A DNA stretch of 37,249 nucleotides from a virus: the IMG/VR virus record IMGVR_UViG_3300037042_001387, positions 1 through 37,249 of that record. One strand, 5' to 3'. Positions 6,733 through 12,849 of this stretch are shown here, in pieces. The notes under the pieces are model-generated. The model did not search any database, was not told where the DNA came from, and saw only the letters and a program-made list of their open reading frames with translations. Numbering within the stretch: the first letter of the stretch is position 1; each line of letters opens with the position of its first letter. A program made the translations under genes and the position numbers.

Positions 6733-7028
6733 GCTGCGAGTACATGATAACCTATGGATTTATGCAATTATTGCGTTATAACGCTGATAAGCCTTATGTG
6801 TACTTTTGTCCAAAATGTGGTTACAAGTGTTTTAAATCATTCGGTGATTTATATGCTTGCTCTTATTGTGACTTGGAGTATGGGTATACAGGAAAAGCAG
6901 AAAACTATGGTAAATGGAAAAAAAACAGCATTGAAACGCTGCGAAAAGGCAAATTAAGAATGGCTGATGTTTGTGAAGACAAGCGTTGTAAAACATGTTA
7001 TGCACAAGATAAATCTATGATTATGTGA
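6729..7028 (+). CDS. Small zinc-ribbon-like protein
   Basis: 99 residues, translationally coupled to the previous gene by ATGA. The centre has a clear four-cysteine ribbon, Cys27-Pro-Lys-Cys30 and Cys44-Ser-Tyr-Cys47, with an extra Cys34. The C-terminus adds CEDKRCKTCYAQD, three more cysteines that could form a second metal site. The chain is otherwise aromatic-rich. Such small Zn ribbons in early phage operons can bind nucleic acid or host proteins, but no family was recognised. It ends just before a candidate promoter and structured leader. Confidence 0.6.
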   Translation: MSCEYMITYGFMQLLRYNADKPYVYFCPKCGYKCFKSFGDLYACSYCDLEYGYTGKAENYGKWKKNSIETLRKGKLRMADVCEDKRCKTCYAQDKSMIM

Positions 7029-7037
7029 TTGTTTTAA

Positions 7038-7204
7038 TATAATTTGTACTGTAAGATGAGGTTAGTTAAGAGTTCGCAGCTCCTAGCTAACCTTGGCTTA
7101 GGCCATTGAATACTTTAACTAGAAGTTTGCAAGCAGTTAAAGTATGGGTAAATTATAACCATACTATTCTTGTCTGTAAACCTCCAGTTAAAGTTTTTTT
7201 TAAC
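7038..7204 (+). promoter_or_regulatory. Candidate promoter and multi-hairpin structured leader RNA
   Basis: TATAAT at 7038-7043 could start a transcript, but the -35 is poor. Downstream are: hairpin I (7060-7072/7080-7092, 13 positions with one G-U and one A-C); a small TGGC/GCCA hairpin (7094-7105); hairpin III (ATACTTTAACT 7110-7120/AGTTAAAGTAT 7135-7145, perfect 11 bp); and hairpin IV (AGTATGG 7141-7147/CCATACT 7159-7165). III and IV share bases 7141-7145, so they exclude each other. A second AGTTAAAGT copy (7186-7194) runs into seven to eight Ts and can fold as GTTAAA/TTTAAC. The loops of I and III both contain AGTTYGCA. This looks like a regulatory leader or small RNA. Confidence 0.55.
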
Positions 7205-7220
7205 AATAGGAGAAAACAAA

Positions 7221-7808
7221 ATGATTTATTCTTTTGAAATAATGCATTCAGAAAAAAACTATAAATTTTATTTTAATGGCAGCACCGTTTTTGCACCAAT
7301 TATTTCTAAAAACGAAGACCTTAATTGTTTCGATTTAGAAGAAATAAAAGGATTTTTAGAAGATAAAAGTTTTTTTGCATTAGCTTTTTTCGCAAGCAAT
7401 CCTTATCTTCATGAAGATGCGCACTTTGCCTTAAAGGATTGGATAAAATATAGCTCAAAAGAAGATTTAGACCAAGCAGAGCTGCTTGCTAAAATACTAA
7501 TCAACTCAAAATGGGAAGGCGGTGCAACAAATAAAGCTCAATTATTTTTAAATATATTGAATGGTAACTTGCCTGATTGGATGAAAGAAAAAGAAAAAAC
7601 ACTTTTAGAAAAAGATAATGATAAATTCTTAAGAAAAAAATCTAAATTAAAATTGGAGTATATGCTTGAGCATGGCAAAAAATGCGAATTTTGTAATAAA
7701 ACATTTGAGCCGATTAAATTATGCTTGGTAAAAAAAGATAAACAAAAAATTGGTTATTCGTTTGATAGGGTGTTATTAATATGCAAGTCTTGTAATTCAA
7801 AAAGATAG
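7221..7808 (+). CDS. Uncharacterised protein with C-terminal treble-clef/HNH-like zinc finger
   Basis: 195 residues, starting at ATG 7221 behind AGGAGA (7208-7213); an in-frame TTG at 7170 would fall within the leader. The N-terminal part looks like a mixed alpha/beta domain with no family I recognise. Residues ~151-195 contain Cys155-x2-Cys158 and Cys188-x2-Cys191 in the setting CEFCNKTFEP and LLICKSCNSKR. That spacing and the ending resemble HNH nucleases, but the catalytic His pair expected after the first knuckle is absent. It could be a degenerate HNH or a pure nucleic-acid-binding finger. The structured leader upstream suggests post-transcriptional control. Confidence 0.6.
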   Translation: MIYSFEIMHSEKNYKFYFNGSTVFAPIISKNEDLNCFDLEEIKGFLEDKSFFALAFFASNPYLHEDAHFALKDWIKYSSKEDLDQAELLAKILINSKWEGGATNKAQLFLNILNGNLPDWMKEKEKTLLEKDNDKFLRKKSKLKLEYMLEHGKKCEFCNKTFEPIKLCLVKKDKQKIGYSFDRVLLICKSCNSKR

Positions 7809-7833
7809 GTAAATTGTAAAAATACAGCTTCCG

Positions 7834-7860
7834 TGCTTTCCCGACTGCAATCGGGGTGCA
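7834..7860 (+). terminator. Intercistronic hairpin before the replication initiator
   Basis: CCCGA/TCGGG (7840-7844 and 7851-7855) with a 6-base loop, extended by TGC/GCA (7834-7836/7858-7860) across an internal loop. No T tract follows; instead an unstructured CAACAACAATAACAAC stretch leads to the initiator's Shine-Dalgarno. It is more likely a processing or translation-insulating hairpin than a full terminator. Confidence 0.4.
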
Positions 7861-7895
7861 TCTTACAACAACAATAACAACAAAAGGATTTTACC

Positions 7896-8690
7896 ATGTC
7901 TGGACAAAAAAGCAACACAACACAATCAAAAAAATTACATAATCCTAAATCTCATGCTCCGGCAGTTTTTATTCCATGTTGGTTAATTCAAGTTCCTCAC
8001 AAACTTCTGTCATTTGGCGCAAAACTTCTCTACGGAAGATTGGCACAATGGAGCAATACTAATGGTGATGTTTTTAGGTCTGCGCCTCAGTTATCCAAGG
8101 AATTGGGAATAGGAGTTCGCACTATAGAAAAATTTATCAAAGAATTAAAAAATGTTGAATTAATTGAAACTTATCATCTTCAAGCTGGTGGACAAAATTA
8201 CTTTAGATTTTTTGACCATGAATGGATGCATGATAAATTAGTTGAAGAATTAGACCCCCCGAACAACCGTGCGGTACCCCCCGAACAACCGTGCGGTACC
8301 CCCCCGAACAACCGTGCGGACATAAATATAAAAGAAATAAAAGAAATAAAAGATATTAGTGAATCTGTCGATTCACCCATCGTTAATGATATTGTTAATC
8401 AGGTACTAGATGCTTATCACGAAACGTTGCCTAATATGCCTAAAGTTATGCACGTAACGACGGAGCTGCGTAGAGCTATAAAAAAAATGGAAGCAGAGTG
8501 GCCAAGTTTACGCAATAAAGTTTTAACAAAAGAGGTTGCAAGTAGCTATTTTCAGGGTTTAAAAGAACTTACACCTTTTTTGTTACAGCCTTACAAAACT
8601 AAAGAGGGTAACATTAGGCGCAATCGTTTAATTAATTTGATTCGATTAGATACTATTAAAAAGTTTTACAACGGTGATTATGATGTTTGA
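7896..8690 (+). CDS. Replication initiator, lambda-O-like organisation
   Basis: 264 residues; AAAGGA lies eight bases before ATG 7896. Residues ~20-110 form a winged-helix domain (FIPCWLIQVPHKLLSFGAKL, SAPQLSKELGIGVRTIEKFI, RFFDHEWMHDKL). Residues ~119-143 are a low-complexity linker encoded by three GC-rich DNA repeats and then AT-rich repeats. Residues ~150-264 form a helical domain likely to contact the helicase. The arrangement, with a DNA-binding N-terminus, iterons inside the gene and a C-terminal loader part followed by a DnaB-like gene, matches lambda O and similar proteins. It should open the origin and recruit the helicase. The end overlaps the helicase start. Confidence 0.82.
   Translation: MSGQKSNTTQSKKLHNPKSHAPAVFIPCWLIQVPHKLLSFGAKLLYGRLAQWSNTNGDVFRSAPQLSKELGIGVRTIEKFIKELKNVELIETYHLQAGGQNYFRFFDHEWMHDKLVEELDPPNNRAVPPEQPCGTPPNNRADINIKEIKEIKDISESVDSPIVNDIVNQVLDAYHETLPNMPKVMHVTTELRRAIKKMEAEWPSLRNKVLTKEVASSYFQGLKELTPFLLQPYKTKEGNIRRNRLINLIRLDTIKKFYNGDYDV
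8255..8356. other. ori: Candidate origin of replication inside the initiator gene
   Basis: Three copies of CCCCCCGAACAACCGTGCGG lie at 8255-8274, 8277-8296 and 8300-8319 (period 22 then 23 bases). They are followed at once by three 9-bp AT-rich units AAAAGAAAT/AAAAGAAAT/AAAAGATAT (8330-8356), a probable unwinding element. The 22-base period is not a multiple of three, so the middle repeat is read in another frame, and an extra C before the third restores frame. Conservation is therefore at DNA level, as expected for initiator-binding iterons. No experimental evidence is available. Confidence 0.8.
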
Positions 8691-9984
8691 CTTAGAAAAA
8701 AAACTACTTATATGCTTACTAGCCGATTATGATAATCAGTATACAAAAAAAATCATACTGTCAGTCAAGAGCGATTATTTTTATAATCCAACGCATAGAG
8801 ATATTTTCAAGCTGATATTAAAACAACATGATACAAACCAGCCAACTAACTTTATTGATTTTTTGTGCGCAATACCAAAAAACGATAATGATATGTATAC
8901 GACTGTTAACAATTACTTGATTGACAGCACCAACAATGTCTATATTTTTTATGATGATGACTTAGACAAACTAAGTGCAAGTTATTACTTGCGCATTAAA
9001 TGCGAATCATTAACAAAGTTGCTACATGAAGCAAAAAATAGCACCAATCCCGAAGACACATTAAAAGGTCTTAGCACTAACCTGGCGACTATAGCGCAGT
9101 TGTCGGATGTTAAAACACAAGGATTGACACTTGCGCAAGCAGCAGAAGCGCATCACTACGATAAAACTAAGCAAGATAAAATTAAAACAATACCGCAGTT
9201 AGATAACCTAGTAGGTGGATTCAACCCAAGTTTAGCTACTTTTGCAGCTGGCGCAGGCGTGGGCAAAACTTTTTTTGCTATTTATCTTTTTGATAATATT
9301 TTGCGTAATTATACTGATTGCCAAGGTTTGTTTTTTAGTTTAGAGATGACTTATAAAGATATCATTGAGAGACAAAAAGCAGTTAGAGCTAACAAAGTTT
9401 ATAGACGCTTATCAGAGCAAGAAATGGATACTGTAACTCTAGATTTAATGCAAGCAAAAGGCAGGATTTATGACATATCAATCGCACAAAATTGCACTGA
9501 TATCGATTATATTTGCACGACAGCAAAACTAGAGCATGCGCAAACAAAAGTTAAGGTAATTGTTGTTGACTATATGACTGCAATTACTACTACTAAACGT
9601 TTTGAACGCGATGATTTAAAGTATAAGTATATTGCACAAAGACTTGCACAGTTAGCGGTAGAGTTAAATTGTCTTGTAATAAATCTGATACACATCAATC
9701 GTAATAGTAATTTACGCTCTATTGATGACCGCTGCCCGAATGCTGGTGATGAAATCGCAAGCCAAGGTAGCTATATCGTATCTGGTTATTGGTTTGGACT
9801 TGATAGACCGTATTTACACACCAATTATGACAAAGACAAGAATCGTTTTCTTTTAGCTTTAAGAAAAAATCGGTTTGGGACGTTTAGCGGGATATTAGAG
9901 ACATGTTTCAATGCCGGACTGTTTGGCGCACCTTTTGTTGAGTATGCGCCAGTAGAAAAGAAATCAAAAGATGATTATGGTTGA
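8683..9984 (+). CDS. DnaB-like replicative helicase
   Basis: 433 residues from ATG 8683; ATG 8680 and GTG 8674 are possible alternatives, and the choice is not certain. An N-terminal helical DnaB-N-like region (FDLEKKLLICLLADYD) is followed by the RecA-like core. Walker A AGAGVGKT is at residues ~189-196, FFSLEM follows, and VIVVDYMTAI is the Walker B strand. CLVINLIHINRN and LRKNRFG resemble DnaB motifs 3-4. It is expected to form a hexamer and unwind DNA ahead of the host polymerase. It lies directly after the initiator/origin gene and overlaps its end, as in lambda-like O-P modules, but the phage supplies the helicase itself. The 3' end overlaps the convergent gene by ten bases. Confidence 0.9.
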   Translation: MFDLEKKLLICLLADYDNQYTKKIILSVKSDYFYNPTHRDIFKLILKQHDTNQPTNFIDFLCAIPKNDNDMYTTVNNYLIDSTNNVYIFYDDDLDKLSASYYLRIKCESLTKLLHEAKNSTNPEDTLKGLSTNLATIAQLSDVKTQGLTLAQAAEAHHYDKTKQDKIKTIPQLDNLVGGFNPSLATFAAGAGVGKTFFAIYLFDNILRNYTDCQGLFFSLEMTYKDIIERQKAVRANKVYRRLSEQEMDTVTLDLMQAKGRIYDISIAQNCTDIDYICTTAKLEHAQTKVKVIVVDYMTAITTTKRFERDDLKYKYIAQRLAQLAVELNCLVINLIHINRNSNLRSIDDRCPNAGDEIASQGSYIVSGYWFGLDRPYLHTNYDKDKNRFLLALRKNRFGTFSGILETCFNAGLFGAPFVEYAPVEKKSKDDYG

Positions 9985-10439
9985 TTAAAATTGATAATTT
10001 TATCGTAATAGTCAATTAGGCTGTTACGTCTTTTAAGTAGTCGTGTTATTTGCTCATCGTTTTTGTCTACGTTACGATTTATGCAACAAAAGATGTTTTC
10101 GGTCAATTCTTGCATTTGACCGAGCAAGTAACACAAATTGCGAATTTGTTGTGACAACTCCATTTTTCGCGCTTGTATAACAGATTTTGTATTTACATGC
10201 CAAGTTTTGGGCTTGACGTCAACAGGTATATTGCCACGCCTAAAAGGTATCTTATCATCGATAATCTTTGCTATAGCTTGCTTGCACAGCTCGATATCCT
10301 GTTCTTGCACGTCTTTAAGTCGTCGTAACGCTACCATTCTGTGATACTTTATTTGCATGTATTGCGCTATAAGTGTCGCTGTCATCCCCGACTCAACAAC
10401 TAGCTTATCAATTGGTGAACGATAATATTGTTCTGTCAT
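9975..10439 (-). CDS. Uncharacterised helical early protein
   Basis: 154 residues; AAGGA lies seven bases ahead of ATG 10439. The N-terminal third (VVESGMTATLIAQYMQIKYH) could be a helix-turn-helix. The rest is strongly helical and charged, with a likely coiled-coil at residues ~100-150 (LSQQIRNLCYLLGQMQELTE, KRRNSLIDYYDKI). No family was recognised. It is the last gene of the leftward early block, behind a terminator-like hairpin at 10458-10485, so it may be expressed at a lower level. Convergent with the helicase gene. Confidence 0.6.
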   Translation of the reverse strand: MTEQYYRSPIDKLVVESGMTATLIAQYMQIKYHRMVALRRLKDVQEQDIELCKQAIAKIIDDKIPFRRGNIPVDVKPKTWHVNTKSVIQARKMELSQQIRNLCYLLGQMQELTENIFCCINRNVDKNDEQITRLLKRRNSLIDYYDKIINFNQP

Positions 10440-10457
10440 TATAAATCCTTAGTAAAA

Positions 10458-10485
10458 TACCCTCTAAAACGAATTTTAAAGGGTA
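10458..10485 (-). terminator. Attenuator/terminator hairpin, leftward
   Basis: TACCCT/AGGGTA (10458-10463, 10480-10485) continues inward across one C/A mismatch into TAAAA/TTTTA with a CGAA loop. Read leftward it is followed by TTTTACT, a short U run. It sits between two leftward genes and could reduce expression of the last one. Confidence 0.6.
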
Positions 10486-10531
10486 TAGATTGCATTTAAT
10501 TAGTTAAGCAGTACAAAGTATGCGGGTTACT

Positions 10532-10750
10532 TTAAAAACACGCTATATCATCGCTAGAATCGTTTTCTTGATTAACCTGCAATTCCTTGATAACTTGCTC
10601 GTGCGATAAGATATAAATCATTTCCTTGTGTACGATAACTTTTTGCAAGTGCGCATCGTGATGCGTATATAACAAGCGTGCCATGTCTTGACACTTTGAT
10701 TCATACGCAAATTCTAAACGTTCAGCACGATTTACTATCAATATATACAT
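10532..10750 (-). CDS. Small uncharacterised early protein
   Basis: 72 residues. ATG 10750 was chosen because GAGG lies seven bases upstream and the gene carries the shared TTTAACAAACAATC leader (complement of 10762-10775). An upstream in-frame ATG at 10798 lacks a ribosome site and would overlap the neighbour. The sequence starts MYILIVNRAERLEFAYES, has an MARLLYTHHDAHLQKVIV core and ends in an acidic/polar tail (NDSSDDIACF). No motif or family was recognised. The hairpin at 10458-10485 lies downstream. Probably a host-takeover or accessory factor, without direct evidence. Confidence 0.6.
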   Translation of the reverse strand: MYILIVNRAERLEFAYESKCQDMARLLYTHHDAHLQKVIVHKEMIYILSHEQVIKELQVNQENDSSDDIACF

Positions 10751-10770
10751 TTTGTTACCTCGATTGTTTG

Positions 10771-10962
10771 TTAAATTTTTGACCTGTTGTGCAACCATGT
10801 TAAATATTTTTCATCATCAATAAGTATTCTTCCACCATCTCGAATCAATGCGCCTGATTCAGCCAAGCCGTTGCGATTGCGGTTAAATACTTTCCAACGT
10901 AGCCCACCAAAGCTTTCGAATGGGTAGACTTTTACAAATTGTTTAATTGTGTAAAGTGTCAT
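10771..10962 (-). CDS. Excisionase/AlpA-like winged-helix DNA-binding protein
   Basis: 63 residues. The whole protein follows a compact MerR/AlpA-like pattern seen in many small phage and mobile-element proteins: YTIKQFVKVYPFESFGGLRW, then VFNRNRNGLAESGALIRDGG, then RILIDDEKYLTWL. The last part corresponds to a wing and second recognition element. Despite its likeness to excisionases there is no integrase in the genome, so it probably acts as a transcription factor. It overlaps its upstream neighbour by four bases (ATGA) and is translated with it. Confidence 0.75.
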   Translation of the reverse strand: MTLYTIKQFVKVYPFESFGGLRWKVFNRNRNGLAESGALIRDGGRILIDDEKYLTWLHNRSKI

Positions 10963-11156
10963 TCTTTGCCCTCTAGTTCTGTAATGTCCATTTTTATTTT
11001 GATAAGTTCCCTAGCCGATAACTTGACGAATTCTTTAACATGAGCAACGCTTTTCTTGCTGTACGTGTCTTCTGTTTCAAGAATGTTAAAGCAGCCTTGC
11101 AAGTAAGTGAGCTGGTTTAACATGTAGTCAATTAATGTTTCATTGTAGTTTTTCAT
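10959..11156 (-). CDS. Small helical early protein
   Basis: 65 residues; AGGA is placed upstream of ATG 11156, overlapping the end region of the preceding gene. The sequence is helical throughout (NETLIDYMLNQLTYLQGCFN, VKEFVKLSARELIKIKMDI), with a predicted coiled-coil-like C-terminal half and a single Cys at residue 22. No known domain. Its stop overlaps the next start by four bases, so expression is linked to the AlpA-like regulator, and the two could form a small regulatory pair (inference). Confidence 0.6.
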   Translation of the reverse strand: MKNYNETLIDYMLNQLTYLQGCFNILETEDTYSKKSVAHVKEFVKLSARELIKIKMDITELEGKE

Positions 11157-11159
11157 TTA

Positions 11160-11390
11160 TTATTCCTCATTTTCATCATAAAAATTGTATGTGTAACAGT
11201 CGTCACCATCGCTATCAGTTGACACAACAACATTTCTATCTTGCATGTAATTACTGATTTTGTCGTCATAGTGTTTTGGATACTCCTTGAGTATGATTGA
11301 AGCAGGTATAACTAGCTCATCAAGAACAAACGGCTCATAAATGCCGTCAATGTAGCTGTCAAAGTCCTCGATGATTTCGTCAAGTGTCAT
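11160..11390 (-). CDS. Small, very acidic early protein
   Basis: 76 residues, rich in Asp and Glu with few Lys or Arg. It opens MTLDEIIEDFDSYIDG and closes with STDSDGDDCYTYNFYDENEE. AGGGGA lies six bases ahead of ATG 11390, behind an AAACAATC leader. No recognised family. Strong negative charge in a small early phage protein is compatible with DNA mimicry or an anti-defence role, but charge alone does not prove it. It begins the AlpA-like/helical/acidic trio controlled by the candidate promoter at 11416-11443. Confidence 0.6.
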   Translation of the reverse strand: MTLDEIIEDFDSYIDGIYEPFVLDELVIPASIILKEYPKHYDDKISNYMQDRNVVVSTDSDGDDCYTYNFYDENEE

Positions 11391-11415
11391 AATTTTCCCC
11401 TAGATTGTTTATGTG

Positions 11416-11443
11416 ATTGTATTATATGATAATTGATTGTAAT
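11416..11443 (-). promoter_or_regulatory. Candidate leftward promoter for the acidic/AlpA-like trio
   Basis: Read leftward: ATTACA (complement of 11438-11443), 16 bases, TACAAT (complement of 11416-11421). The -35 overlaps the recurrent 10-mer TTGATTGTAA (11433-11442), also found at the other early promoters. Spacing equals that of the candidate promoter at 12116-12143. Confidence 0.5.
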
Positions 11444-11446
11444 AAG

Positions 11447-11503
11447 TTATACTTTAAGCCAAATTAAAAAAACTAATATTAGTATCCATTGTGTTGTTGT
11501 CAT
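11447..11503 (-). CDS. Candidate 18-residue hydrophobic peptide
   Basis: An ATG at 11503 opens an 18-codon frame (MTTTQWILILVFLIWLKV) ending TAA. The Shine-Dalgarno AAGGGG has ideal spacing, and the leader AACAATCTAAGGGGTTAATC nearly matches the leader of the gene at 14228 (AACAATCAAAGGGGTTAATC). Residues 5-17 form a single hydrophobic stretch with a Lys near the end, so it would insert in membranes. The translation signal is stronger than chance would predict, but a frame this short could still be a leader peptide or a decayed gene. Confidence 0.45.
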   Translation of the reverse strand: MTTTQWILILVFLIWLKV

Positions 11504-11527
11504 GATTAACCCCTTAGATTGTTTGTA

Positions 11528-11544
11528 TGTGGGCTATGCCCACA
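11528..11544. terminator. Perfect GTGGGC/GCCCAC hairpin, copy 1
   Basis: TGTGGGC-TAT-GCCCACA forms a 7-bp stem with a 3-base loop. Its core 15-mer is the exact reverse complement of the hairpin core at 12858-12872. It lies between the hexamer repeat and the 18-residue peptide leader. There is no T tract on the leftward side, so it may stabilise RNA rather than end transcription. Confidence 0.5.
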
Positions 11545-11596
11545 GGTAAAATTATAAATATCTTTTGATTGTTTCGTGTCCGTTTTGCTCTTATTT

Positions 11597-11776
11597 CGAC
11601 CCCGACCTCGACCTCAACCACGACCTCAACAACGACCCCGACCTCGACCTCAACCACGACATCGACCTCAACCACGACCTCGACCTCAACAACGACCTCG
11701 ACCTCGACCCTGACCCCGACCTCGACCCTGACCCCGACCCTGACCCCGACCTCGACCTCGACCTCGACATCGACCG
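11597..11776. repeat. Hexanucleotide tandem repeat, exactly 30 units
   Basis: 180 bases built from 6-base units in constant phase: mostly CGACCT and CGACCC, with TGACCC, CAACCA, CAACAA and CGACAT variants, ending CGACCG. The tract is GC-rich in an AT-rich genome and G-poor on the plus strand except at unit position 2. It would encode Asp-x dipeptides or Ser/Thr or Arg/Ser runs in different frames, but none of these frames has a ribosome site. It lies in the gap after the gene at 11803-12087 and is probably a non-coding repeat. Confidence 0.9.
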
Positions 11777-11802
11777 AAAATATTCATTCAATTTTAAAAT
11801 AA

Positions 11803-12087
11803 TCATTTTTGCACACAAGGCAACGCATGCATCCAACGCGTGCAATCGATTAAACTCTGTCTATTAACGAGCACATCATTAACAAAAGGCTCTATTTCAT
11901 CAAAATTTCCATCTCTCAATGCATCATGAAACCTGCCTGTATCTGCAATCCATGAGCATTTTTTTAACAAAATTTCGTCGGAATTTATTTCTTTGAGCTC
12001 GCCCACCAAACTCATAGTAACTGTGCGCATAAAGTATGATTTTCCAATTTGCCAAAATGTTGAATTTGTTGACTCTATTAATTTCAT
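11803..12087 (-). CDS. Conserved phage protein of unknown function (FWQIGKSYFMRTVT type)
   Basis: 94 residues; GAGGA lies upstream of ATG 12087 after a TTTTAACAAAACGAGG leader. The pattern FWQIGKSYFMRTVTMSLVGE, CSWIADTGRFHDAL, GNFDEIEPF and SLIDCTRWMHALP is shared by a group of small phage and mobile-element proteins that I recognise by pattern but whose function is not known. No signal peptide or metal site. It has its own candidate promoter (12116-12143). Downstream comes the hexamer tract, so any read-through RNA carries a long G-rich repeat. Confidence 0.68.
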   Translation of the reverse strand: MKLIESTNSTFWQIGKSYFMRTVTMSLVGELKEINSDEILLKKCSWIADTGRFHDALRDGNFDEIEPFVNDVLVNRQSLIDCTRWMHALPCVQK

Positions 12088-12115
12088 TTTTATTTCCTCG
12101 TTTTGTTAAAATTAT

Positions 12116-12143
12116 ATTATATAGTATTGTATTTGATTGTAAA
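12116..12143 (-). promoter_or_regulatory. Candidate leftward promoter
   Basis: Read leftward: TTTACA (complement of 12138-12143), 16 bases, TATAAT (complement of 12116-12121). It contains the TTGATTGTAA 10-mer at 12133-12142. The start point would fall just upstream of the gene beginning at 12087. Confidence 0.65.
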
Positions 12144-12154
12144 GTGTTAATCGA

Positions 12155-12337
12155 TTAACTAGCTGTATCAAACATATCGTCACATGCTGCTTCAATAACA
12201 TTCCAATTTATGCCAACCGTAGCATCGTGATGTTTTTTAAGATGCATGAGTACATTACCGGCTTGTTCTCTGTTTAAGCTTGGTCTGACACTCAAAACAT
12301 CATCTATAGACCATGTAATATTTATTTCTGTGAGCAC
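12155..12337 (-). CDS. Small conserved phage protein (ITWSIDDVLSVRP type)
   Basis: 60 residues with a GTG start at 12337, supported by GGGAGA about six bases upstream. The run ITWSIDDVLSVRPSLNREQA, then VLMHLKKHHDATVGINWNVI, is a common pattern in small proteins of phages and plasmids; it looks all-helical. Function unknown. The preceding gene ends 13 bases upstream, so the two are co-transcribed. No in-frame ATG would give a comparable protein, which supports the GTG. Confidence 0.68.
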   Translation of the reverse strand: MLTEINITWSIDDVLSVRPSLNREQAGNVLMHLKKHHDATVGINWNVIEAACDDMFDTAS

Positions 12338-12349
12338 TCTTTTCTCCCG

Positions 12350-12823
12350 TTAATCAATAAATTTTGGCGTCAATCGCCCCTCTTCATCTTCGTTGTAGTC
12401 GTCTAAATTATCTGTATATATATTAAAATCAATATAGTCGCTAAGCTGTGGCACGTTATCACGCAAGACTTCCCAAACTTCATAGATTTTGTCTACAGTA
12501 TCCAAACCTGGGCAAAGCTCTTGTATTGCTTCAACTGTTTCCTGAATGTCTTCTAAATCATTTTCAAAATCGTTTTGATAAATGCTATCAATTAAATATA
12601 AAAGCTCGCTTGTACTATAATCTGTTAATTGTAAATCGTTTGACGGACAAAAATAGAAAAGACTTATATTGCCTGTTTGATAGCATGCTGTATGTTCTAC
12701 ACCATCTATAATAATAGAATTGTAAGCAGTAGCTTCATGATAAATGTAATAGCCCAGTGTTGAATTTCCTGCTAATTCTGAATAATGATGTTCGAATTCG
12801 AATGCTGTTGTTTTGATTTTCAT
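12350..12823 (-). CDS. Acidic early protein of unknown function
   Basis: 157 residues, strongly acidic, especially residues ~85-157 (NDFENDLEDIQETVEAIQE and NLDDYNEDEEGRLTP). The N-terminal half is aromatic and beta-rich (LGYYIYHEATAYNSIIIDG). No motif was recognised. Transcribed leftward after the hairpin at 12858-12872, with the TTTAACAAACAATC leader and AGAGAGAA ahead of ATG 12823. Size and charge resemble known anti-restriction or DNA-mimic proteins only in a general way; a structural comparison would be needed to go further. Confidence 0.62.
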   Translation of the reverse strand: MKIKTTAFEFEHHYSELAGNSTLGYYIYHEATAYNSIIIDGVEHTACYQTGNISLFYFCPSNDLQLTDYSTSELLYLIDSIYQNDFENDLEDIQETVEAIQELCPGLDTVDKIYEVWEVLRDNVPQLSDYIDFNIYTDNLDDYNEDEEGRLTPKFID

Positions 12824-12849
12824 TTTTATATTCTCTCTGATTGTTTGTT

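Noticed and set aside
7038-7808. Type III (ToxIN-like) toxin-antitoxin system
   Set aside because: The RNA-hairpin-then-protein layout is similar, but the hairpins are not true tandem repeats and the protein shows no ToxN/CptN/TenpN pattern; kept only as a leader of unknown function.
8255-8319. CRISPR-like or transposon repeats
   Set aside because: Three short tandem iterons at helical-turn spacing in an initiator gene, followed by AT-rich repeats, fit an origin far better.
10771-10962. Functional excisionase
   Set aside because: The AlpA/excisionase-like fold is plausible, but without any integrase a regulatory role is more likely.
11597-11776. CRISPR array
   Set aside because: The units are 6 bases with no unique spacers, and no cas gene is present.
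11565-11867. Open frames in the hexamer tract encoding Asp-x, Ser/Thr or Arg/Ser repeats
   Set aside because: The frames are a direct result of a 6-base repeat without stops; none has a ribosome site or a sensible non-repeat domain, and frames on both strands are equally open.
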